The notes beneath the pieces are model-generated. The model was not told the DNA's origin. It worked only from the letters and a program-made list of their open reading frames with translations, and did no database searches. The translations under genes were made by a program, and so were the position numbers. 9,754 nt of DNA from Betaproteobacteria bacterium RIFCSPLOWO2_02_FULL_62_17 (GTDB lineage: Bacteria > Pseudomonadota > Gammaproteobacteria > Burkholderiales > SG8-39): contig MEQV01000216.1 in assembly GCA_001770355.1 (NCBI GenBank), positions 1 to 9,754 of the forward strand. Reading direction: 5' to 3'. Below are positions 1-7,009 of this stretch, one piece after another (positions within the stretch are counted from its first letter, which is position 1; each line of letters starts with the position of its first letter).

Positions 1-1
1 G

Positions 2-88
2 GCCAACTGCTATTGCCCCGATTGCCTTGCGTTCCTGGTGGCGCAACAAGGGGATTCGCAGGAGACCGTCAAGCCTTACAGGACGTAA
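2..88 (+). CDS. 3' end of a probable cysteine-rich CWC-family small protein (partial)
   Basis: Reading the plus strand from base 2 gives an open frame of 28 codons ending at TAA (86-88). It begins ANCYCPDCLAFLV and continues to a short polar tail ending KPYRT. The CxCPxC arrangement followed by a hydrophobic helix resembles the C-terminal half of the small cysteine-rich CWC proteins, presumed metal binders of unknown function. The start and the upstream CWC motif lie outside the window, so the family call rests on about ten residues. The gene converges on hslU and its last 13 bases overlap the hslU 3' end (76-88). A chance open frame is possible because the piece is so short, but three cysteines in six residues with the right spacing make a real tail more likely. 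Confidence 0.5.
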   Translation, partial: ANCYCPDCLAFLVAQQGDSQETVKPYRT

Positions 89-1419
89 CGCGCCAGATCC
101 TCGCTGCCGGCCAATTCCTTCAGCCTGGCATCGACATAGGCAGCGTCGATGACCATGCGTACCTTCTCGCGCCGGCCGGCTTCGAATGACACTTCCTCCA
201 GCAAGCGTTCCATGACAGTGTAGAGCCGCCGCGCGCCAATGTTCTCGGTCTTCTCGTTCACCGACCAGGCGATCTCCGCAAGGCGGCGGATGCCTTCGGT
301 CGTGAACTCAAGCTCCACATTGTCGGTGGCCAGCATCGCCTGGTACTGGCGCGTGAGGCAAGCATCCGTTGCGGTGAGTATGCGTTCGAAATCCTCGACG
401 GTAAGCGATTTCAATTCCACGCGAATGGGAAAGCGCCCCTGCATCTCGGGAATCAAATCGGAAGGCTTGGCCAGATGAAACGCGCCGCTCGCGACGAACA
501 GGATGTGATCGGTGCGTATCGGTCCGTACTTGGTGGTGACCGTCGTTCCCTCGACCAAAGGCAGAAGGTCGCGCTGTACGCCCTGCCGGGAAACTTCGGC
601 TCCCGCTGTTTCTCCGCGCGAGGTGATCTTGTCGATTTCGTCGAGAAAAACAATCCCGTTCTGCTCGACATTCGCCAGGGCATGCGCGCGCAGATCGTCG
701 TCATTGACCAGGCGCGCGGCCTCTTCGTCGACCAGCACCCGGTAGGCATCCTGAATGCGCATCTTCTTTGTCTTGTGGCGGCTCCCGGAGAAATTCTGGA
801 ACATGCCCTGAATCTGTTGCGTCAATTCTTCCATGCCCGGTGGCGCGAGTATCTCCATTTGCGCGGTGGGCGCGGCCACTTCAATCTCAATTTCGCGATC
901 GTCCAACTCGCCTTCACGCAGCTTCTTTCGGAATTTCTGCCGCGTCGTGGATTCCTCGGTTCGCGCCTCCGCGGCGGCGAATCCGGTTTCGCGCGCGGGA
1001 GGCAACAGGGCATTCAGCACGCGATCTTCAGCCGCATCCTCGGCCTGCGACCTGACTTTCTGTTTCGCCGACTCGCGGGTCTGCTTGATGCTGATCTCGG
1101 CGAGATCGCGGATGATCGTGTCTACGTCGCGCCCGACGTAGCCAACTTCCGTGAATTTTGTAGCTTCTACCTTGATAAAAGGCGCGTCAGCCAGCCGCGC
1201 CAGCCGGCGCGCGATCTCGGTCTTGCCCACTCCCGTCGGCCCGATCATCAGGATGTTTTTCGGGGTGATCTCCTGCCGCAGCGGCTCGGCAACCTGCTGG
1301 CGGCGCCATCGATTGCGCAGCGCAATCGCCACCGCCTTTTTTGCCTGTGACTGGCCAACGATATTCTTGTCCAGTTCCAGGACAATTTCCCGCGGAGTCA
1401 TTGATGAATAACCGCTCAT
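76..1419 (-). CDS. hslU: HslU, AAA+ unfoldase subunit of the HslVU (ClpYQ) protease
   Basis: This is the ATPase that unfolds substrates and feeds them to the HslV peptidase in the cytosol. The product is 447 aa, against about 443 in E. coli. Visible motifs are the N-terminal TPREIV segment, Walker A GPTGVGKT at residues 60-67, the pore loop GYVG at 93-96, a charged inserted I-domain of roughly residues 110-240, Walker B FLDEID near 260, and the GARRL sensor-2 region near 395. The C-terminus ends DLARYVL, like the DLSRFIL tail that docks into HslV. Start 1419 gives MSGYSSMTPREI; an in-frame ATG at 1401 (MTPREI) is an alternative, and neither has a clear Shine-Dalgarno. It lies 30 bp after hslV, as in the usual hslVU operon. 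No U-tract terminator follows, and a convergent gene overlaps its 3' end. Confidence 0.98.
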   Translation of the reverse strand: MSGYSSMTPREIVLELDKNIVGQSQAKKAVAIALRNRWRRQQVAEPLRQEITPKNILMIGPTGVGKTEIARRLARLADAPFIKVEATKFTEVGYVGRDVDTIIRDLAEISIKQTRESAKQKVRSQAEDAAEDRVLNALLPPARETGFAAAEARTEESTTRQKFRKKLREGELDDREIEIEVAAPTAQMEILAPPGMEELTQQIQGMFQNFSGSRHKTKKMRIQDAYRVLVDEEAARLVNDDDLRAHALANVEQNGIVFLDEIDKITSRGETAGAEVSRQGVQRDLLPLVEGTTVTTKYGPIRTDHILFVASGAFHLAKPSDLIPEMQGRFPIRVELKSLTVEDFERILTATDACLTRQYQAMLATDNVELEFTTEGIRRLAEIAWSVNEKTENIGARRLYTVMERLLEEVSFEAGRREKVRMVIDAAYVDARLKELAGSEDLARYVL

Positions 1420-1449
1420 TGCGTCTGCGTGAACCGGCCGGCCACGCGC

Positions 1450-1986
1450 CTATTCCAGTGTCTCAATGACGATGCTGCGATTGGTGTAAATACACAGGTC
1501 CGCGGCGATTTCCAGTGACTTGCGCACCACCTCCTCGGCCGAAAGCTGGGAGTTTTCAAGCAATGCGCGCGCCGCCGATTGCGCATACGGCCCCCCGGAG
1601 CCGATGGCAAGCAGTCCCAACTCCGGTTCGAGCACATCGCCCAGTCCGGTGATAATCAGCGAGGACTCCTTGTCGGCGACCGCGAGCATGGCCTCCAGGC
1701 GGCGCAGCACCCGGTCTGTACGCCAATCCTTGGCGAGTTCCACGGCCGAACGCACCAGATTGCCCTGATGCTTTTCCAGCTTGGCCTCGAAGCGTTCGAA
1801 CAAGGTGAATGCATCGGCAGTGCCACCGGCAAAGCCGGCAAGGATGCGCTCGCCATACAGGCGGCGCACCTTGCGCGCGCTGGCCTTGATCACAATGTTA
1901 CCCAGCGTAACCTGGCCATCGCCGCCCAAGGCAACTTTGCCGTCGCGGCGCGCCGAAAGAATAGTGGTTCCGTGGAACTGCTCCAT
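1450..1986 (-). CDS. hslV: HslV, threonine peptidase subunit of the HslVU protease
   Basis: This is the proteasome-like peptidase that forms a double hexameric chamber capped by HslU. The product is 178 aa. It starts MEQFHGTTILSARR. By comparison with E. coli (MTTIVSVRR) the catalytic N-terminal threonine is Thr7, so a six-residue propeptide MEQFHG must be removed, a form I recall from other betaproteobacteria. Further family landmarks are GGDGQVTLGN, the ARKVRRLY stretch carrying the active-site lysine, GFAGGTADAF, and GSGGPYAQSAARAL. The ATG at 1986 is preferred over a longer GTG frame (2094), because the extension has no family resemblance and a purine-rich AGGGCAGGG lies just before 1986. 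It probably shares a transcript with hslU downstream and possibly dksA upstream. Confidence 0.97.
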   Translation of the reverse strand: MEQFHGTTILSARRDGKVALGGDGQVTLGNIVIKASARKVRRLYGERILAGFAGGTADAFTLFERFEAKLEKHQGNLVRSAVELAKDWRTDRVLRRLEAMLAVADKESSLIITGLGDVLEPELGLLAIGSGGPYAQSAARALLENSQLSAEEVVRKSLEIAADLCIYTNRSIVIETLE

Positions 1987-2065
1987 GCGTCCCTGCCCTA
2001 AGGCGACAGAATTCGGAATTTGCGGTAATCGCGGTGCGGAACGAAACGCCGCTGCGCCGCCGATC

Positions 2066-2091
2066 CGGCACGTCGCCGAGCCAACGTGCCG
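2066..2091 (-). promoter_or_regulatory. Perfect 8-bp hairpin between dksA and hslV
   Basis: The arms CGGCACGT and ACGTGCCG are exact reverse complements around a 10-nt loop. They start 23 nt after the dksA stop and end about 80 nt before the hslV start. No U-run follows, so a classical intrinsic terminator is unlikely. It could stabilise the dksA 3' end, act as a processing or Rho-linked site, or be a protein-binding palindrome. The rest of the 128-bp gap shows no convincing sigma32 or sigma70 promoter. Confidence 0.35.
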
Positions 2092-2114
2092 CACACTGGA
2101 ACCATAGAGCTTGA

Positions 2115-2641
2115 CTAGTCCCCGTAAAGCTTTTGCTTGAGTTCGCGGCGCGACTGCGCCTCGATGGTCAGGGTCGCCGTGGGACGGGCCAGCAAGCGCG
2201 GAATGCCGATCGGTTCACCGGTCTCCTCGCACCAGCCGTAAGTGCCATCGTCAATACGGCGCAGCGACTGTTCAATCTTCTTAAGCAGTTTGCGTTCCCG
2301 GTCGCGGGCGCGCAACTCAAGCGCGTATTCTTCTTCGATGGTCGCCTGATCGGTAGGGTCCGGCTCGACCTCGTGCTCGCGAAGATGCTCGGATGTCACG
2401 CCGGCGTTTTCGATCAGCTCCTTTTGGTTCGCGACAAGCATTTCCCGGAAGAAAGTCAGCTGCGCGGGATTCATATATTCGGACGCCGGCGCTTTACGCA
2501 ACGCGGACTCCGTCAGACCATTGGAGGCAACCCTTTCAGGTCCTGCGCGCTGCGGCGCCGCGTTCTTTGGCGCCGCCTTAGCCGCGACTTTTCCCGCGGG
2601 TTTGACAGTGGCGCGGGCCGGAATGGCCTTCGCCGACGTTT

Positions 2642-2663
<22 letters not shown>
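2115..2663 (-). CDS. dksA: DksA-family RNA polymerase-binding transcription factor
   Basis: DksA binds the RNA polymerase secondary channel and works with ppGpp on rRNA and amino-acid promoters. The product is 182 aa, against 151 in E. coli. The core matches E. coli DksA: YMNPAQLTFFREML, coiled-coil tip DPTD with both tip aspartates, then EEEYALELRARDRERKLLKKI, and a C-terminal GEPIGIPRLLARPTA segment. The zinc finger is degenerate: of four cysteine positions only the first remains (WCEET, then LTIEAQ), giving Cys-Thr-Thr-Ala. Similar cysteine-poor DksA proteins are, to my knowledge, common in alpha- and betaproteobacteria. The first ~60 residues are a basic Ala/Lys/Pro-rich tail, probably disordered. 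ATG 2663 is chosen because AAAGGGG and GGAG lie just upstream and no other Met occurs before the core. Its first 22 bases overlap the preceding GTPase gene, suggesting translational coupling. Confidence 0.95.
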
Positions 2664-3631
<968 letters not shown>

Positions 3632-3646
3632 TACACCTTCTCCGTG

Positions 3647-3684
3647 CAAGCGCTGATTTCCAAGAACCACAGCGTCAGCACTTG
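3647..3684 (-). promoter_or_regulatory. Leader hairpin immediately upstream of the GTPase ribosome binding site
   Basis: On the minus strand CAAGTGCTGA (3684-3675) and TCAGCGCTTG (3656-3647) pair over 10 bp with a single G-U wobble, enclosing an 18-nt loop. The structure ends 3 nt before the Shine-Dalgarno GGAGAAGG (3643-3636). If transcribed it would sit in the 5' leader and could affect ribosome access. As DNA it is also an inverted repeat with 10-bp arms that a regulator could bind. It matches no riboswitch class I recognise. Confidence 0.45.
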
Positions 3685-3754
3685 AAACGCAACCGCTATT
3701 GGCGAGCCCCGGTCCCGGTGCTGCGCCCAACGTAACGCCACTGCGAGGGGCGAC

Positions 3755-3783
3755 AGTGTAATCAGGTCGGCGCCGCGATGCAA
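3755..3783 (-). promoter_or_regulatory. Candidate sigma70-type promoter for the GTPase-dksA block
   Basis: A minus-strand TTGCAT (3783-3778) is followed after exactly 17 bp by TACACT (3760-3755). This is a fair match to -35/-10 elements, and would start transcription near 3748 with a leader of about 115 nt. A rival lies in the AT-rich stretch upstream: TTGATC (3858-3853), 17 bp, TATTGT (3835-3830). Which is used, or both, cannot be decided by eye. Confidence 0.35.
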
Positions 3784-3784
3784 T

Positions 3785-3950
3785 CAGACCACCCAAAGGG
3801 CTCTCAATCGCTCTTGCATTTAAAAATTAACAATATAATCAAATAGTTGTGAGATCAATACAATATTCGGGATGGCCTTCAAGCAGGGCGAAGCGCCGGG
3901 GTACTGCGCCACGCGGCCCGGGCAGCCCTTTACTTCGACCCGAACCAGCG
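3785..3950. other. Upstream half of the gap between rlmI and the GTPase gene, with an AT-rich island
   Basis: No gene is supported between 3632 and 3950. This upstream half contains a markedly AT-rich stretch at about 3816-3868 in otherwise GC-rich DNA. It includes a promoter-like TTGATC/TATTGT pair on the minus strand. The part next to rlmI (3870-3950) is GC-rich, with only short imperfect hairpins (such as GGCG-CTT-CGCC) and no U-run, so I see no convincing rlmI terminator. Confidence 0.4.
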
Positions 3951-5240
3951 TTATTGCCTGCGCAGCAGCAAACCTTTGAGATAGTCCCCCTCGGGAAATT
4001 CCAGCAGGCTGGGATGATCCGGCGCTGCGTGAAACCAGTCCAGAAGCGTCGCCGACATGCCCGCGTCGGCCGCCGCGCCCGCGACGATCTTGTGAAACAG
4101 GTCCTCGGAAACGCCGCTCGAACATGAGAATGTCGCCAGCAGGCCGCCGCGGCGCAACAAGCGCATGGCGCCCATGTTGATGTCCTTGTAGCCGCGCGCC
4201 GCTGCCGGCGCATGCTTTGCGGTCGGCGCGAACTTCGGCGGATCGAGCACGATCAAGTCAAACTCCCGCGCCTGATCGCGCAGCGTACGCAGCGCCTGAA
4301 AGGCATCCGCCTGCATCCATTCGAATCGGGCGGGGTCCATGCGGTTGAGCGATGCATTGCGCCGCGCCTGTTCCAGCGCGGCGGCCGAGCTGTCGATCGA
4401 CAAAACGCTTTGCGCCCCGCCCGCCACGCACGCAATCGAGAAAGCGCCGGTGAACGAAAAGCAATTCAACACTTCCCGGTCCGACGCCAGCGCCTGCACC
4501 CGGGCCCGGTTGTTGCGCTGGTCCAGATAGAAGCCGGTTTTCTGCCCGCCGACCACATCCACCGCAAAACGCAGGCCATGCTCGCGGATTTCAATTTCCC
4601 CGGGCGGCGCGCCGCCAAAAAGCGCGCCGGTACGCTCCGGCAAACCCTCGAGCGCACGGGTATCCGCGTCGGACCGCTCGAAGATCCGCGCGCAGCCGGT
4701 CAGATCGGCAAGGACGTTGACGATCGCAGCGCGGCGCTTGTCGGCGCCCGCGGTCGACAGCTGCAGCACCAGCGTGTCCGCATAACAATCGACGATCAAT
4801 CCCGGCAAGCCATCCGATTCGGCATGCACCAGACGCATGGCATCGGTGACATCGATTGAAATCGATTGGCGACGTCGCTCAATCGCGCGCGCGATGCGCT
4901 CGCGCAGCCATAAATCATCGGGGAATTCGCTCTGCTCGAAGCTCCAGACCCGCGCTCGAATCTGGGAATGCGGGTTGTATGCGGCCCAGCCCAAAAAATA
5001 CCCGTCGGCGGACTGCAGGGCAACGGTACCGCCCGGAGCCGCCTCGCCCGCCAATGCGGCGACAGCACCGGAAAACACCCAGGGATGGCGCCGCTCCACT
5101 GAATGTTCCCGCCCCGGCTTGAGAACGAGCCTGGGCGCCGAACCGGTTTGCGCCGGCAGAATCAGACCGCCACCCGGGCGCCCTACACGACGCCGCGCGC
5201 CGCTGCGGTGCCGGGGCTCGCGTCGCGGAAAACTCATCAT
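3951..5240 (-). CDS. rlmI: RlmI-type 23S rRNA (cytosine-C5)-methyltransferase
   Basis: RlmI methylates C1962 of 23S rRNA using S-adenosylmethionine. From ATG 5240 the product is 429 aa (E. coli 396). After the N-terminal tail comes a PUA domain (LKPGREHS, HPWVFSGAV at 52-60, SQIRARVW), then AESDGLPGLIVD, HG-KTGFYLDQRNNR, the SAM-binding NCFSFTGAFS near 259-268, DPPKF at 333-337, RGYKDINM, and the FSCSSG motif with the likely catalytic Cys373. The similarity to E. coli RlmI is continuous. Two ATGs are adjacent (5240 and 5237); GAGGAAAG at 5251-5244 fits either. The first ~35 residues are an Arg/Gly-rich tail absent from E. coli RlmI. Its start overlaps the stop of the chrA remnant (ATGA), implying coupled translation. 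Confidence 0.93.
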   Translation of the reverse strand: MMSFPRREPRHRSGARRRVGRPGGGLILPAQTGSAPRLVLKPGREHSVERRHPWVFSGAVAALAGEAAPGGTVALQSADGYFLGWAAYNPHSQIRARVWSFEQSEFPDDLWLRERIARAIERRRQSISIDVTDAMRLVHAESDGLPGLIVDCYADTLVLQLSTAGADKRRAAIVNVLADLTGCARIFERSDADTRALEGLPERTGALFGGAPPGEIEIREHGLRFAVDVVGGQKTGFYLDQRNNRARVQALASDREVLNCFSFTGAFSIACVAGGAQSVLSIDSSAAALEQARRNASLNRMDPARFEWMQADAFQALRTLRDQAREFDLIVLDPPKFAPTAKHAPAAARGYKDINMGAMRLLRRGGLLATFSCSSGVSEDLFHKIVAGAAADAGMSATLLDWFHAAPDHPSLLEFPEGDYLKGLLLRRQ

Positions 5241-5350
5241 TTTCTTTCCTCGACCAGCACCCGCCGCGCCCAAGGCAGCACGCCGCCGAATCCCTGGATG
5301 CCGATTTTGAAAAATGCGCGAAAGAGATCTTGCGGACCGATCGCAGTCAT
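5237..5350 (-). pseudogene. N-terminal remnant of a ChrA-type chromate transporter gene
   Basis: A 37-codon frame from ATG 5350 to TGA 5237 encodes a peptide containing DLFRAFFKIGIQGFGGVLP and then WARRVLVEER. This matches from memory the first conserved block of CHR-family chromate transporters, where LF-AF-RIGLQGFGG is followed by LVE-RRWL and several hundred bases of membrane protein. Here the frame stops just before the expected RWL, and no continuation of the family (for example a LLPGPN motif) is visible in any frame beyond it. I infer a large internal or 3' deletion that joined the chrA start to rlmI. It begins 10 nt after the xerC stop, and its stop overlaps the rlmI ATG. It could now serve as a short coupled leader ORF. 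Confidence 0.65.
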
Positions 5351-5360
5351 TTGTTCGCGT

Positions 5361-6272
5361 TCATTTTTTTTTGGCTCTGGGATGCGCCGCGTCGTAGACC
5401 TTGGCAAGGTGCTGGAAATCCAGGCTGGTATACACCTGCGTGGTCGACAGGCTGGCGTGGCCCAGCATCTCCTGCACCGCGCGCAGATCCTCGCTGGATT
5501 GCAGCAGATGCGAAGCAAACGAATGCCGCAGCACATGCGGATGAACCCTGACGCCGAGGCCGCATTTTTTTGCCCAGCGGCCGAGCCGGTCCTGGACCAC
5601 GCGCGGCGCGATGCGTGCGCCGCGCGCCCCTGCAAACAGCGCGGGCTCGTCGGTCCCGGCAAGCGTCGCGCGCGTCTTCAACCACTGCTCCATGGCGGCG
5701 CGAGCCGCCTTGCCTACCGGAACCGTGCGCGTCTTGCCGCCCTTGCCGGTCACGGTCACTTCTCCCTGCGCGGTAATCTCCCGCGCGTGCGACAGATCCA
5801 GGCTCACCAGTTCGGCCAAGCGCAAGCCTGAGGAGTACAGGAGCTCGAACATCGCCTTGTCGCGAATTTCGGCGCCATCCGCCGGCACCGCATTCAGCAA
5901 CTGAGCCGCGGCATCCGGCGACAGAGACTTCGGCAACTGCCTGGGCGCTTTGGGTGCGCGGATTCCCATGCAAGGATTGGCCGAGAAGCCGTGGTGGCGG
6001 ACCAGCCAGTCATACAAACCGCGCCAGGCAGAGAGCATTTGCGCCAGGGTTCGCCCGGACAATCCCTGCGAATGCAACTGCGCGACCGAGCGGCGCACGG
6101 CGGGATTCAACAATGCATCGAGCGGCATGCCCGGGTTGAGCGCGAGCAGCGCATCGATGGCGTGGCGGTAATTGCGCAGCGTATGCGCGGCCAGGCGCCG
6201 TTGGTTCGCGAGATGATCAAGATACGCCGCCACCGTCGCGCGCCGCGGGTCGTCTTGGTGCGCGGCTGCCAT
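5361..6272 (-). CDS. xerC: XerC site-specific tyrosine recombinase
   Basis: XerC acts with XerD at dif to resolve chromosome dimers before cell division. The product is 303 aa (E. coli 298). The N-terminal SAM-like core-binding domain covers about residues 10-100 (TLRNYRHAIDALL, LSAWRGLYDWLVRH). The catalytic domain carries all expected residues: Arg151 in SGLRLAEL, Lys177 in GKGGKTR, His246 and Arg249 in HPHVLRH, His272 in LGHASLSTTQ and nucleophile Tyr281. XerC rather than XerD is chosen because dapF and DUF484 lie immediately upstream, the arrangement of the E. coli dapF-yigA-xerC cluster. The ATG at 6272 is 15 bp after the DUF484 stop and has only a weak AAGCAGG upstream. The gene ends in three lysine codons written as nine consecutive A residues. 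Confidence 0.97.
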   Translation of the reverse strand: MAAAHQDDPRRATVAAYLDHLANQRRLAAHTLRNYRHAIDALLALNPGMPLDALLNPAVRRSVAQLHSQGLSGRTLAQMLSAWRGLYDWLVRHHGFSANPCMGIRAPKAPRQLPKSLSPDAAAQLLNAVPADGAEIRDKAMFELLYSSGLRLAELVSLDLSHAREITAQGEVTVTGKGGKTRTVPVGKAARAAMEQWLKTRATLAGTDEPALFAGARGARIAPRVVQDRLGRWAKKCGLGVRVHPHVLRHSFASHLLQSSEDLRAVQEMLGHASLSTTQVYTSLDFQHLAKVYDAAHPRAKKK

Positions 6273-6287
6273 GAAAGCCGAACCTGC

Positions 6288-6962
6288 TTAGACAAACCGC
6301 GTCAGCCCGGCGCTGGCCAATTCGCCCAGTCGCGTGAGATAGAGCGTACCCATCTCGGCATAAAAGCGCGCGGCGTCCTCGCTGCCCAGCGCGAGCATGC
6401 CAACGCACGCCCCCGAGCCCGCGGCCGCGACGGATTCACGCAAAGGAATGTAGGCCGCCGAACGGACCTGAGCGGCAGCCTCGCCAAACCAGCGCGCGGA
6501 CTCGGCATTGTTGTTCGCGCCGCAATAAGGCTGGGCAAGCGAGGCCGCGTAGTGCTTGAGCTCATCGCTGACTTCCCCGTATACCTCGGCGCCGGCATCG
6601 AGTTCGCGCGGCCGCATCCCCCAGAGGCGCGTGGCGACATGGGGAATCGCGAAATCCTCGCGCAGATTGAAATTCAGGGCCCAAAGCAGCGCATCGCGGG
6701 AAGACGCAGCAAGCAGGGCAAGTCCCAGCCGGTGCATTTTTTCGCTGATTGCGTCATTCTCCTCGCCGAACTGCAGCAGTTCCGCGAGCTTGGCCTCGAG
6801 CGCGCGGTGCTTTTCCCGCAAATTCAGCACTTGCCGGTCGGCCAGTCCGATCGCATGCCCGCCATGCGGATGCGGTAACTGGATCCGGGCCAGTACGTCG
6901 GCGTAGTCATCGAAGAAAGCGGGGTTGTCCTGCAAATATTGGGCAACGTCATCTGGATTCAT
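6288..6962 (-). CDS. DUF484 (YigA-like) GAF-related protein
   Basis: The 224-aa product fits the DUF484 family, whose E. coli member YigA is encoded between dapF and xerC. It opens with the family's signature-like start (MNPDDVAQYLQDNPAFFDDY, then LPHPHGG). A charged helical stretch of about residues 45-85 (VLNLREKHRALEAKL and following) looks like a coiled coil. The remaining ~135 residues fit a GAF-like sensory fold, including CVGMLALGSEDAARF near the end, a recurrent GAF strand-helix pattern. The molecular function is unknown. No membrane segment or signal peptide is visible. It lies 47 bp after dapF and 15 bp before xerC, so cotranscription is likely. The ATG has only a weak ribosome site. 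Confidence 0.92.
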   Translation of the reverse strand: MNPDDVAQYLQDNPAFFDDYADVLARIQLPHPHGGHAIGLADRQVLNLREKHRALEAKLAELLQFGEENDAISEKMHRLGLALLAASSRDALLWALNFNLREDFAIPHVATRLWGMRPRELDAGAEVYGEVSDELKHYAASLAQPYCGANNNAESARWFGEAAAQVRSAAYIPLRESVAAAGSGACVGMLALGSEDAARFYAEMGTLYLTRLGELASAGLTRFV

Positions 6963-7009
6963 CTTGCTTGGGCCTTTTCAGTTTGCTGTCGGAGCCGTGA
7001 CCTGGGCGC

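Noticed and set aside
25..51. Imperfect hairpin at the hslU/CWC junction as a terminator
   Set aside because: It needs a three-base bulge, lies within the plus-strand coding tail, and has no U-tract on either strand.
475..1350. Long plus-strand open frame (291 codons) opposite hslU
   Set aside because: It lies entirely antisense to the unmistakable hslU gene, is Arg/Leu-rich, and shows no family motif. It is a GC-driven shadow frame.
1987..2114. Sigma32 heat-shock promoter for hslVU
   Set aside because: No CTTGAA-like box with a CCCCAT-type partner at suitable spacing was seen in the gap.
3632..3796. Longer N-terminus for the GTPase gene starting at 3796
   Set aside because: The added 55 residues have no family counterpart and run through the leader hairpin and promoter-like sites. 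The strong Shine-Dalgarno supports the 3631 start.
3826..3847. Possible Zur or dif/XerCD-like site in the AT-rich island
   Set aside because: The best palindrome matches its own complement at only about 10 of 16 positions and does not align to the Zur core. Only one arm resembles a XerD half-site, with no XerC arm at the right spacing.
3820..4125. Minus-strand frames running out of rlmI into the intergenic gap
   Set aside because: They mostly overlap rlmI in other frames. The short tails beyond it have no ribosome site or recognisable domain.
5991..6878. Plus-strand 295-codon open frame across xerC and DUF484
   Set aside because: It is antisense to two well-supported genes and ignores their boundary. 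Its composition is that of a shadow frame.
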